Origin: Perognathus longimembris pacificus
Taxonomy: Eukaryota > Chordata > Mammalia > Rodentia > Heteromyidae
Direction of reading: 5' to 3'
Length of the DNA stretch: 64,000 bases
NCBI RefSeq assembly: GCF_023159225.1
Contig: NC_063161.1
Span: 6,719,795-6,783,794, forward strand
In this document: positions 35,101 to 46,920 of the stretch, piece by piece
How the letters are laid out: each line of letters starts with the position of its first letter
Numbering within the stretch: the first letter of the stretch is position 1
Position numbers and translations under genes: made by a program
The notes under the pieces: generated by a model
The model's input: the letters and a program-made list of their open reading frames with translations, nothing else
What the model was told of the DNA's origin: nothing
Databases searched by the model: none

Positions 35101-38100
35101 ACCCAGGAAGTCCCTGCCAGCCAACTTTGCAATTGGAGCTTTTTAAGACCTTCAGGGTAATCTGTCTGGAACTTTCCAGTTAGAAACATGGCTTCTATAC
35201 CTCTAAATGGGTCACTTCCCTGGGTTCTCACAAGAGTTACGTCACGTAATGGACTGCAGGGGTCTGTAGGCTGCTACGGGCCAGGTGAACGGCCAGAGCC
35301 AGGCATTCTTCCTCACGCGCACTTACGGAGGGCCACAACCTGCTAGGTATTGTCAGGAACTGGGAATGTGGAGTGAAGACAGTAGCCCTGCTCTCAGAGA
35401 AGGCTCCTGACCACCACATTCTCGAACCTAGTAGATGCCACCAAAGAAAGAAGAAAAAGAAGATCTCGGTTCTCTACCAGAGGCTGGCCACAGCCGCTTA
35501 GAGGCAGAAGGCGGAGGCGGTGAGGGGAGAGGACCTGGAGCTGGAGCCAGGCTCGGCCCCGCCCACAGCCAGCATGCCGCCTCAGGCAGGACCCGGGGCC
35601 CCGCCCCGCCCCGCCCCGCCAGCCACGCCCCCCTCCGTGCTGCAAGGCTGCCAGGACGAATAAGATAAAAACCGTGAGGACACGTAAACATGGAGAATCC
35701 TCCCAAACTTTCCTCACAGGTTTTAGCTGAAGAGGCTGAACCGGAGCTGGGCACAGTGGCTCACGTCTGTAATTCCAGCTACTCAGGAGGAAGCCATAGT
35801 AAGACTGAGGGAAAATGTCAGCCTGGGCAGAAGGCTAACAAGACCCCACGGGAGAACCAGCTGGGTGTGGCGGCACACGCCTGTCAGGAGGCGGAGGGAG
35901 GAGGATTTGGTTCAGAGGCCAGCCTCGGGAAAAGTACAAAACCTTCCTAGCCCCCCCATCCCCACCTCCAGCCCAGGCCTCCTCTGGGTGGCTCCAGAGC
36001 AATGGAGATGAGTGGAGTCTCTGCCTCACCCTCTTCCTCTTCCTCAGGCCCGGTGCTGAAATGAGGACAGCTTTGGTCGGGAGCAATGTTTTCAGGGCTC
36101 TGAGCTTTTTCCTCCCCCAGCTCAGATCGCTGAGAAGGTGTGCGGCGGCATGTGAGGACAGGAGCTCTGCTCCCCAGTGCAGGGTGGGGCTCACCTGGTT
36201 GGCCTGGCCGGGCCCGTGGGCTGCCTCCAGGGCCTTGTAGAGCCCCTCGGACATCAGCACCAGGAAGCCGGTCACCCCATCCAGCGGCTGTGCACCGTGG
36301 ATTTCTGGCTCAGCGATGATGGGCTTGGACTTTGCGGCACTGTGGGAGAGTGGAGGGAAGGCTTGGTGTGGAAAGGCCACCGGGTGGAGGCTGCCTCTGC
36401 TGGGGGGAGAATCTACACCCAGAGTGTACGATAAAACATTGGGTTGGTAGGAGGAAGAGGAAAGAGAAAATCAGAGCAGACCTGAGGGCAGTGCTGAAAG
36501 AAAGACGGGCCAAGAGAGCGGCCATGCTCTGGGGTCGGGTGGCCAAGGTCAAATGTCAGGATCCAGCCTGTTTGGTGCCTCCTGTCTATGGAGCCTGGCA
36601 GGGCAAGAGAGAAAGCCCGCTCCTCTCTGGAGGTGTGTCTCAGCGGTAAAGTGCCTGCTGAGGAAGCAAGCCAAGCAAACCTAAAGCCCTGAGTTCAAAC
36701 TCACTACTGTCTATAAAAAAGAAAGCAAGAGAGCCAACTCACAGGTGTCTGCACCAGCTAAGGCTACAACTAGGCCTTGTGTGGAGACACCATGTGCTAA
36801 TGCGCTGTGCTAAACACCAGAAACCTCCAGCACCTGCACAGGGGCAGGGGGGCATTCCTGACACAACACTCAGAAGACAGAGTGGAGACATCCCGAGGGT
36901 TGGGCTGGGTAGTCGAGGCCCGCCAGGGTGGGAATCCCAGGGGCTGCACTCAGGTGCAGGCGTGCGTGTGAGAGGCGTCGCTCAGGCAAGGAGAGGGGTG
37001 CAGGACCTCAGCTCAGCCTCAGCGAGCTGCACACAGCCTGCAATGAGGTGGTTAAGGAAGGAAAGTGTGGAGGGCCGACCCCTGGGAGTGGGTACAGGGT
37101 ATTTCTGTGGGTATTTCAGGAGGCTGCCCCCATCCTCAGCTCCAAGGAAACACGCCCAGAAGCAACCGTGTGCACACGCACATGTGCACACACACACCAG
37201 AAACTGGCGGCCTCGGCAGCGTTTCCTGGCTTGCGAGGAGGGAAGACTTGCCATCACTGCCCCGAGTCCAGCCTTGGTCTGTCACCAGGCCCATGACCGG
37301 GCAGGCTACCTGATGTCTCCATGCCTCGGTTTCCACTTAGGAACAAAGGCTTAGCATGACTGTCACTGCTGTGAGCAGTAACACCGCGCAAGGCAGTATC
37401 CCCGGGGAAGGCGGACCTCATCTCACCTCTGCGCTGCCCCCAGTCGTGGGCAGCAGTGACCAGCAGGCTGATGGCCTGCCCATTCCTATCCACACCAGCT
37501 CCTCATGCGACCTCCTCCTTGTCCCGCCAGGCCCTGTGACACTTCTGCCGCCCTGGCTCTGGCCCAGCTCCCTTCCTTCACCTCCTGCCAGCCTAGCACT
37601 ATAGGACCAACCCCTGGCTTGCTAGCCTAGGCTCCACTGCACCCCTGCCACCCTGAAGGAGGAAAAGTGTCGCCCTGAGCCTCAACAACCCCTTCCCTCT
37701 GCAGCCTGAGATCGGCTTCTGCCCCCAGCCCTCTGGGGGCTGCTGGCTGGCCACCCACCTGAGCAGGTCAATGTCAGTGTAGCCATATTTGACCTTGTAA
37801 TCCCCGATGCGCCTGGTGCTCTCCTGCCCACAGATGACCCCCACCTGCTTGATCTTTCCTGCATCCAAACCTACCAGGGAGAGACAGAACAGGCATTCCT
37901 GTAGAACCATCCCTGGTTGATGACAAAGTGAAAAAAACCCAAAGAGACGGAGACGCGCCATGCTAACAAGGATGTAGGAAAGAGAGATCAGTGGAGCGCC
38001 ACAGGGAGCAGTACCCCAACACCCCTAGTGTCCTCAGAACATCCCCTTCCCCAGGCCTCCCTCCCTCTAGGCACTGTGGCACCCCAGGCAGGCTGAACAC

Positions 38101-41100
38101 AGACCTAAGTTCCTAGCCCTTCCACCCCCCTCCCTGACTACCAAAAGTGAGCCCACGAGGGGTGCAGGGGTCAGTCCTCAGCCCTGCGCGCCCCGCTCAC
38201 CCAGCTGGGAAAGGCGGAAGAGCTCATCCTCGTTCTCGGTGGTATGGTCCATGTTCAGCTGGGTCACCTGCAGCCCATCCACTGTGGATTTGCACAGAAG
38301 TGCCCGGTTTGTACCTGCAGCACAATTTGAGCAGCTAAGTGAAGACTATGCAGGAGGAGGAGGGAGCCCCTGGGAGAGGAGGGGGACTCTGGAGAGAAGG
38401 GGGGAAGGCTTCTCACACAGGCTGCAGGAAAGGCCAAGGGTGAACCACCAGTAGGGAAAAGCGGGTGACAGTTACAGGATTGTGTGTGTACTAAGAGACA
38501 CCTCTTCTTTAGAGATGACATCGCACCACAATGTCTGGGGTTTGCCTCACAAAAATTTGTGGACAACGGGGAACAGATGGAATAGAACCGGCCACAAGCT
38601 AATTGTTGGCATTGGATCAGATGTGGCGGGCCACTAAATACTACTCATCTTTAAAAAATTGTTACTATTATTATTATTATTATTATTGCCAGTCTTGGGG
38701 CTTGGACTCAGGGCCTGAGCACTGTCCCTGGCTTATTTTGCTCAAGGCTAGCACTCTACCTCTTGAGCCACAGCGCCACTTCCGGCTTTTTATGTTTATG
38801 TGGTGCTAAGGAATCAAACCCAGTGCTTCATGCATGCTAGGCAGGCACTCTATCATTTAGTCACATTCCCAGCCCCTTATTTAATTTTTTGTCAGTCGTG
38901 GGGCTTGAACTCAGGGCCAGGGCCTTGTCTCTGAGCTCTTCAGCTCAAGGCTAGCACTCTACCATTTAAGCCACCACACCACATCCAGTTTTCTGGTGGT
39001 TAATTGGAGATAAGAGCCTCATGGCCTTTTCTGCCTGGGCTGGCTTTGAACTGTGATCTTCAGACCTCAGCCTCCTAAGTAGCTAGGATTATAGGCGTGA
39101 GCCACTGGCGCCTGGTATCATCTCTTGTTTTGTTTTAGAAATTGCAGTCTAACAAAGTCCTAAGGAATGGTGGAAGATGGCACGGTGCAGGAGAGGTCTT
39201 TGCAGAGTCCCTGCAGCAGGGACCAGCATGCTCTACAGACTTTTCTGCTTCCCAGATGTCCCTTCTTTTCCCATCAGTCAGATGTTCAGTCCCCCAGATC
39301 GCCGTTGTCCGTGGAGATGCTGAGTAGGTATTCATACCACAGAACCTCATCTGGAGGCCACTTTAGATGAGGTTATGTGGCTCACCCTAGGCCACAAGCC
39401 AGCTAGTGGCAGCGTAAGGCCACAAGCTAAGGTGCCTGCTCCCTGCAGCCCACCCTCTTTCTGCCCGGTGTGGCAGGCGCTGACATGGTGGAAGGAGGAC
39501 ACATGTCCAATGGCTGCAGGACACTCTGCATCTAAGGTTCCATGTATCTGGAGAACAGACTGCCCACAAGGCCTCCAGCCCCTCTGCCCTTCCCTCCCTG
39601 GGTCTGGGACAGTGGGCGGCTCACCAACATTGGCCACATAGAGCCTGTTGTTGAGAAGAACTGCCACCACGGCCATGGCGCCTCCCGAAATCTCCCTCTC
39701 CAGCACCTTGAGTCTCTCCAGGATCTTCTGGTATTGAGGAGGCAGCTGGTGCTGGGGGACACCCTGCATCCATCCACAGAGAGGTCAGGCAGGCAGGTAC
39801 CCCAGGACCACCACCACCCCTTCCCTCCCCTAGAGCAGGGACGTGAGGGCCCAGAAGACAGACAGACGGCCATGGCATGGCCAGGATACATGCCTGTTCA
39901 GGGAAGCCCACAAGCCCTAACAGGGGCAGCCTGAAGCTGCTGGCCAGTGATGAGGCTGCAGCCTGGGACCAGGGGACCTGGAAAGGCCTAAGCTCCTGCC
40001 CATCACTGAAACCCAGGGCTGAGCCTCAGAGGAGAGCTGTCCACCCACAGCAGGCCGCAGGGGCCTCTCAGGACAGACCACACTGGCTCCCACGGGTCCT
40101 GCTGCCTTGCACCTGCTGCGTCCATGTTCGGGTGAGTCGCCTTCTGGCAGAGCTACGCCTTGACATTTGGGCCAGGAGCAGGTGGGGGGATTACCTCTGC
40201 TAGCTGGGACTGGGGGCCTGGAGCAGGTGGGGGGATCACCTCTGCTAGCTGGGACTGGGGGCCTGGAGCAGGTGGGGGGATCGCCTCTGCTAGCTGGGAC
40301 TGGGGGCCTGGAGCAGGTGGGGGGATCGCCTCTGCTAGCTGGGACTGGGGGCCTGGAGCAGGTGGGGGGATCGCCTCTGCTAGCTGGGACTGGGGGCCTG
40401 GAGCAGGTGGGGGGATCGCCTCTGCTAGCTGGGACTGGGGGCCTGGAGCAGGTGGGGGGATCACCTCTGCTAGCTGGGACTGGGGGCCCGGTTCAGGTGG
40501 GGGGATCGCCTCTGCTAGCTGGGACTGGGGGCCCGGTGCAGGTGGGGGGATCGCCTCTGCTAGCTGGGACTGGGGGCCCGGTGCAGGTGGATCGCCTCTG
40601 CTAGCTGGGACGGGGGGCCCGGTACAGGTGGGGGGATCGCCTCTGCTAGCTGGGACTGGGGGCCCGGTGCAGGTTGGGGGATCGCCTCTGCTAGCTGGGA
40701 CTGGGGGCCCGGTGCAGGTTGGGGGATCGCCTCTGCTAGCTGGGACTGGGGGCCCGGTGCAGGTTGGGGGATCGCCTCTGCTAGCTGGGACTGGGGGCCC
40801 GGTGCAGGTGGGGGGATCGCCTCTGCTAGCTGGGACTGGGGGCCCGGTGCAGGTGGGGGGATTGCCTCTGGTAGCTGGGACTGGGGGCGTGGAGCAGGTG
40901 GGGGGATTACCTCTGGTAGCTGAGACTGGAGACTCGCCTTCTCAGCCAACGCATCATCGATGGACTCCAGGAAGCTCCTCTCCACCACGTCGAAGGCCTG
41001 CAGGACATAGACGAGGCAAAGGCTGGCTCAGACACCAGTCCTCTCACACTGAGATGCCCGGGAGGGCACAGCAGGTCACTGTACTCACAGCCCCCACTCA

Positions 41101-44100
41101 TGTGGCCCACACGTATCAGCTCCAGGGCTTCTGCACATCAGGGGCAGGGACACCGCTCAGGCCACATCCAAAGGGACTTAAGAGCCCAGAGCAGAGCCCA
41201 GTCTTGGTTGTAGAGTGGCTCTGTCCTACCATGCTCATCTAGAGCAGGGTCATCTGTGGTGAGGCAGTGCCCCAGGCAGGCTTCCACTCAGTACTGGCTC
41301 TGGGCAGTGCTAGGTCAATGGAGCACAGTGGTCTTTCCTGAAGGCTCTGTCAAGCCCCGCCGGCCCCTGCTCACCATGATGCCGACAAGTCACTGCACAG
41401 AAGCCCAGAGGCCCAAGGGGACAAGAAAAGGCTGGGCCATCCGCATGAGCTTGGAAACGGAGAAGCAGGAGAAAACCCCAACACAACAGCAGGCAGCAAG
41501 GCCACAGCCGGGAGGGAAGAGGGGAGGTCCTTCCTGGCCACCTGCAGCAATGCGAGGCTGCACTGACTTGCCCAGAGGATAGGGCTGCTCTGAAGACCCC
41601 AGTCTCCGCCAGGCCTCCCTCCCTCCCTCTCCAGCAGGGCCTCCTCCAGAGCCAGACTGCCAACCCTATGGGACTGCTACTCCATGCACGGCCTCCAGCT
41701 CTTAGGGATGGATGAGGGCGCTCCTGCTGACTCGGGTGACAAAGCTACCGGAGCTCCTACCTGCAGTAGCACCCGCCGCACGTCGGCCTCGGTGTGCTCA
41801 GCGTTCAGCTGGCCCAGCAGGAGCTCTGCCGACAGCCGCTGGGCCACGAAGTTGGTCACTCGGTTGCCATCGTAGCCATTGAAGACACCGTACAGGAAGC
41901 AATTGTTCTCGCTCCTGGTAGAGGGAGGGTGTAAGGAGGCCTAAGACCAGGGGCTCAGATAGGGGAGGAAGAAAGGACCTGGGGGAGACTAAAGACAGAG
42001 AAGACGTTAGGTACCTTCCTGGGTCCCCCGCTTTGGCTCTTGTTTCAGGGTGGCTATGACCTTCTGCCTCCCCTCCTCCCCGAGGTGTGGAAGGGACTGC
42101 AGCAGAGGCCGCCTGCCAAGGGCCACGTGCAGGGCGAAACCCACACCCAGGGATGTCTTGCTTGCAAAACCCCACTGCAGGCCTACCTGAACTTGAGCCA
42201 GTTATCCTCCAAAGGGTGGCTTTCGATGCCCTTGCCATCGGAAGAGTAGCTGCGGTTGGAGGCCAAGCCAACGCCGGAGAGGTGGCAAGACGGCAGGTCG
42301 TCCGTCCAGCTTGCCTGCTGCTCCTAGGGAGGGACACCAGGGCGCCATGAGGCGCCGCCTTCCTCCCCAGGGAGACCCAGCTCTCCTGAGCCAAAGGGCT
42401 CTCCGCCTTTCTGGAGAGCAGCAATTCTTGTACAGAGACATCTGCAGAAGGTTTTCCTGTCTTTATGGTCAGTCTACACACTGGTTCCCAGGACACCCCT
42501 CCCACCCCCCCCCAAAAAAAAAACAGTGTTTCACCACATGTGGGTCCCAGGGTGGAGCTGTGTCATGAAGCACAGAAGCAGCAAAGCCCTGGCAGGAAGT
42601 TCTTTGCAAGCACGGCTCGCAGAGGTTCTGCACAAGCAAGGCATGCCGGGGCCACCGGGTGTGGTTGCGGTGTGCGGTTCCCACCCGCACACCGCATAAG
42701 TAGCTCCCTTCGTGGTTTCAGGAGGATAGTTAGGACAAGGTCTTGAGAAGCTCCACCTTGCCAGCTGGTCCCCATTGCCCCCCCTGCCCCGGGCCTTCCC
42801 ATCTCCCCTGCCACAACTTCCCAGCAATGCCTGGAGCTTGGCGCGCATCTGGGGTGTCCCACGTGCGGACACTCGTTTCTCCTAGCAAACCCAAGAGGGC
42901 CGTGGGCCCGGGGAGCAAAGAGCCATCTCGCCTGGCTGCCTTTGTCTGACTCCCGCTCTCTCTCAAACCAGCGGCCTCACTGACGCATTCCAAACACCTA
43001 AGCAGCACATGCTACGCAGGCCAGGGCCCCGAAACACGGACTGAATTTCCTACGTGTGTCCTGAGCACCTGCATTTGCCTCGCCCCGGGCCTGACCGCAG
43101 CAAGGCCCGGGGGCTCTGCCTGCTGCTGGGGCAGCACGGGCTCCACTGCACAGCTACAGCACAGTCAATGGTTGGCAGAATCCAAAGCCAATTTCAAGGC
43201 CACTAGTTAAAATGGGCACTGAAAGCTTCATTGAAGTCTTAAACGAACACCGCTATTGGGCACAACTTCTTACAAATGACTAGGAATGGTCTTAAAAGAA
43301 AAGCATGGGAAAACCACTGTAGCAGGCTTCTGGAAGCAAACATTAAAAAAAAAAACAAAAACGTGGCCACCTTCATTTTGTTTCTTTACACATACAGACA
43401 GGGAGTTGCTTTCTGGATTGCATTTCCATTTTATTGCTTCTGTGCTGTATTTATCTATTTTAGCACCCTCCTTCCGAGCACTTCTGTGGGGTGTGGGCGT
43501 CAGGTTTATTTTTAAATTAACATGTAGTGGAGGGGAGTGGCCTGGCTGTTAACACACTTGAGATCCGTGTGAGTCCTGCCACACTTGGGATACAGCATGC
43601 CCCACCACCCTGCACGGCCCCTTCTGATGTCCCTCTGGAGTCGCCACTGCCCCAGCCCCTGGGGCCTGCTGGCCAGCTCTCTGGGTTGTCTCTCCCAGTC
43701 ATGCGTGTGACAGTACGTGAAATTCAAGGCAGGTTCTTTCACTCAGGGTTGTGCCCTTGAGATCCGTCCGCACTGCGCCCACACACCATTCGCCGGTCCC
43801 TCCTGACGGCACAGCAGGTCTCTGTTCCACCGCACAGACCCTGCGTGGCCCACTTGTCCATTCACCCAGGGAAGAACATTCCAGTTGTTCCGGGGCTTTG
43901 GTAATTATTAAGAGAGCTGTGCTAGCCAAGCACTGGTGGCTCACACCCGTAATCACAGCCACCCAGGAGGCTGAGATCTGAGGATGGCAGTTCAAAGCCA
44001 ACCTGGGTGTGAAAAGTCCATGAGACTCTTACTTCCAATTAACCACCAGAAAAACCGGAAGTGGCACCGTAGAGCGCTAACCTTAAGCTGAAGAGCTCAA

Positions 44101-46886
44101 GGACAGCACCCAGGCCCAGAGTTCAAGCCCCATGACCGGAAAAAATAAAGTCCTTGAGATTCTTATCTCCAATTAACTAGCAAACAGCTGGATGAAGAGC
44201 TGTGGCTCCTCAAATTATAAAGCACTATTCTTGAGCAAAAGAGCTAAGGGATAGTGCTCAGGCACTGAGTTCAAGCCCCAGCACCAGTATACACACACAC
44301 ACACACAAAAAAAGATAGTGGCTTGCAAACACTTTCATGCATGTTTGTGCTGGTACATAACTTTTCAGTGCTCTAGGGAAACCACCTCAGGGAGGGACTG
44401 CAAATGGATAATGTCCACTCATGAGAAACTGCCACAATTTTCCAGAGTGGCTAAAACACGAGCATCCCCGCCAGCCACGCAAGGCTGGTGCCTTCCCTAC
44501 CCAGCAGCGAGTCTGTTTAGGTCTCTAAGAGGCACGTTTCATCACACCATGCCTTCAACTCCCACTTCCCTAGTGGTTCATCACGCTGGATGTCTTCTCG
44601 TGCACTTATTTGCACCCCCAGATCCTCTCTGCACAAGAGTCTGTCATGTACTCCCTTTTTAATTGGGATATTTTCTTTTTGGCTTGAACTCAGACCTGGG
44701 TGCTGTCTAAGCTTTATTGCTCAAAGCGAATGCTCTGCCGCTTGAGCCACAGCTCTACTTCTAGCTTTTTGCTGGTTAACTGAAGATAAGAGTCTCAAGG
44801 ACTTCCCCTGTCCAGACTGGCTTTGAACCTCAATCCTAAAATCTCAGCTTCCTGAGCAGCCAGGATTACAGACATAAGTCATTGGTACCTGGTTTGGGAT
44901 GTTTCCTTAGTGTTATTTCCCCCCTTGGGGTTTGAACTTAGGACCTGTCCTTGAGGTCTTGATCCTCAGATTTCAGCCTTCTGAGTAGTTAAAATTACAG
45001 GTGCCATCAGTGGCTGACTAGGTTTTTGGTTGTGATGATGTCCGTTTCACCGATCCTTCCCCTCCATGATTTCTGCTCCTGGAGTCATGATTAAGATTCC
45101 CTTACATGGGGCTGAGGATATGGCCTAGTGGCAAGAGTGCCTGCCTCGGATACACGAGGCCCTAGGTTTGATTCCCCAGCACCACATATACAGAAAACGG
45201 CCAGAAGCGGCGCTGTGGCTCAAGTGGCAGAGTGCTAGCCTTGAGCGGGAAGAAGCCAGGGATGGTGCTCAGGCCCTGAGTCCAAGGCCCAGGACTGGCA
45301 AAAAAAAAAAAAAAAAAAAAAGATTCCCTTACAAGCCAGCTCCAGGTCACAAAGACCTTTTCTTTACTTCTAAAGGGTTTATGGTTTTACATTTATCTCT
45401 GGTCCAGTTTGAATTGATTTTGGCCAAAGCTAGGAAGTCTAAGTACTTTGTTCCTGAATGTGGCTGTCGATTGTGTGAACACCATCTGGTGAGATTACCC
45501 TTTTCCTATCAGATTGCTGTTGAATCTTTGGTAAAAATTAACCAGCCTTGTTATAGAGGATATTTCTGGACTCTGTTCTGTCTGGCTGTCTCCCCACCAA
45601 TATTACATTTTATACTTTAGTTTTATTACTGTGGCTTTATAGTAAGTCTTAAAATCAATAGTGTGATTCCTCCAACTTTATTCTTTTCCAAAATTATTTT
45701 GGCTATTCTAGTTGCTTTGATTTTCTGTATGGATTAGAATCAGTCTTTCTGTATCTACAAAAAGAAAAGGAGAGGAAAAAGTCATGTTGGGAGCTGGGTG
45801 TGGTGGGGCATACCTCTAATATCAATATTGGGGAGGCTGAGGCAGAAGGATAGCAAGTTTGAATCTAGCCTGGGCTACACAGTACAACTGTCTCAAAAAA
45901 GAAAAAGTAAGTAAGAAAAGGCTAAGCATTGGTGATTCATGCCTATTATTTATTTATTTGTGTGTGTGTGTGTGTGCGCGCGCGCTGAGACTTGAACTCA
46001 AGGCCTGGCACTGTTCCTTAGCTTTTTCACTCAAGGCTAGTGCTCTACCACTTGAGTCACATCTCCAATTTCAGCTTTTTTTGCTGGGTAGAAATAAGAA
46101 TCTCAGGGACTTTTCCTGCTTGGGCAGGCTTAAAATGGTGATCCTGAGATCATAGCCTCCTGAATAACTAAGATTACAAGAATGAGCCACCAGGGTCCTG
46201 GGAATGTGGCTTAGTGGTAGAGTGCTTGCCGAGCATGCATGAAGCCCTGGGTTCGATTCCTCAGCACCACATAAACATAAAAAGCCAGAAGTGGTCCTGT
46301 GGGTCAAGTGGTAAAGTGCTAGCCTTGAGCAAAAGCAGCTCAGGGGCAGTGCCCAAGCCCTAAGTTCAAGCACTGGCACTGGCCAAAGGAAAAAAAAAAA
46401 AAGAATGAGCCACTGGAGCCAGCTCAAATTCATTCATTCTGTCTGTCTCTCTTTCTCTTTTGGCCAGTTGTGGAGCTTGAACTCAGGGCCTGAGGGCTGT
46501 CCGTGAGTTCTTTTGCTCAAAGCTATCATTCTACCACTTTGAGCCATAGCACCACTTCTGGTTTTCTGGTGGTTAATTGGAGATAAGAGTCTCATAAGCT
46601 GGGTGCTGATGGCTCACACCTGTTTTCCTAGCTATAGAAGTCTGAGACCTGAGGATCATGGTTCAAAGCCAGTCCATGCAGAAAAAGCAGAGACGTATCT
46701 CCAATTAACCACTCAAAAACTGGAAGCAGAGCTATTGCTTAAAGTGGCAGAGCGCTAGCTTTGAGCTTAAGAGCTCAGGGACAGTGCCCAGGCCTTGAGT
46801 TCAAACCCCATGAGTAGCTAGGATACAGGAGTGAGCTCTAGCACCTAACTCTAATGCTTTCTTATTTCGTTCTTTCCTTCCTTCCT

Positions 46887-46920
<34 letters not shown>

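Noticed and set aside
40167..40910. CRISPR-like regular spacing of the 45-bp repeats
   Set aside because: There are no unique spacers between repeats, and the host is a mammalian genome; it is a tandem minisatellite.
40160..41242. 360-codon plus-strand frame
   Set aside because: It is the antisense of the 45-bp minisatellite. A unit length divisible by 3 keeps frames open automatically.
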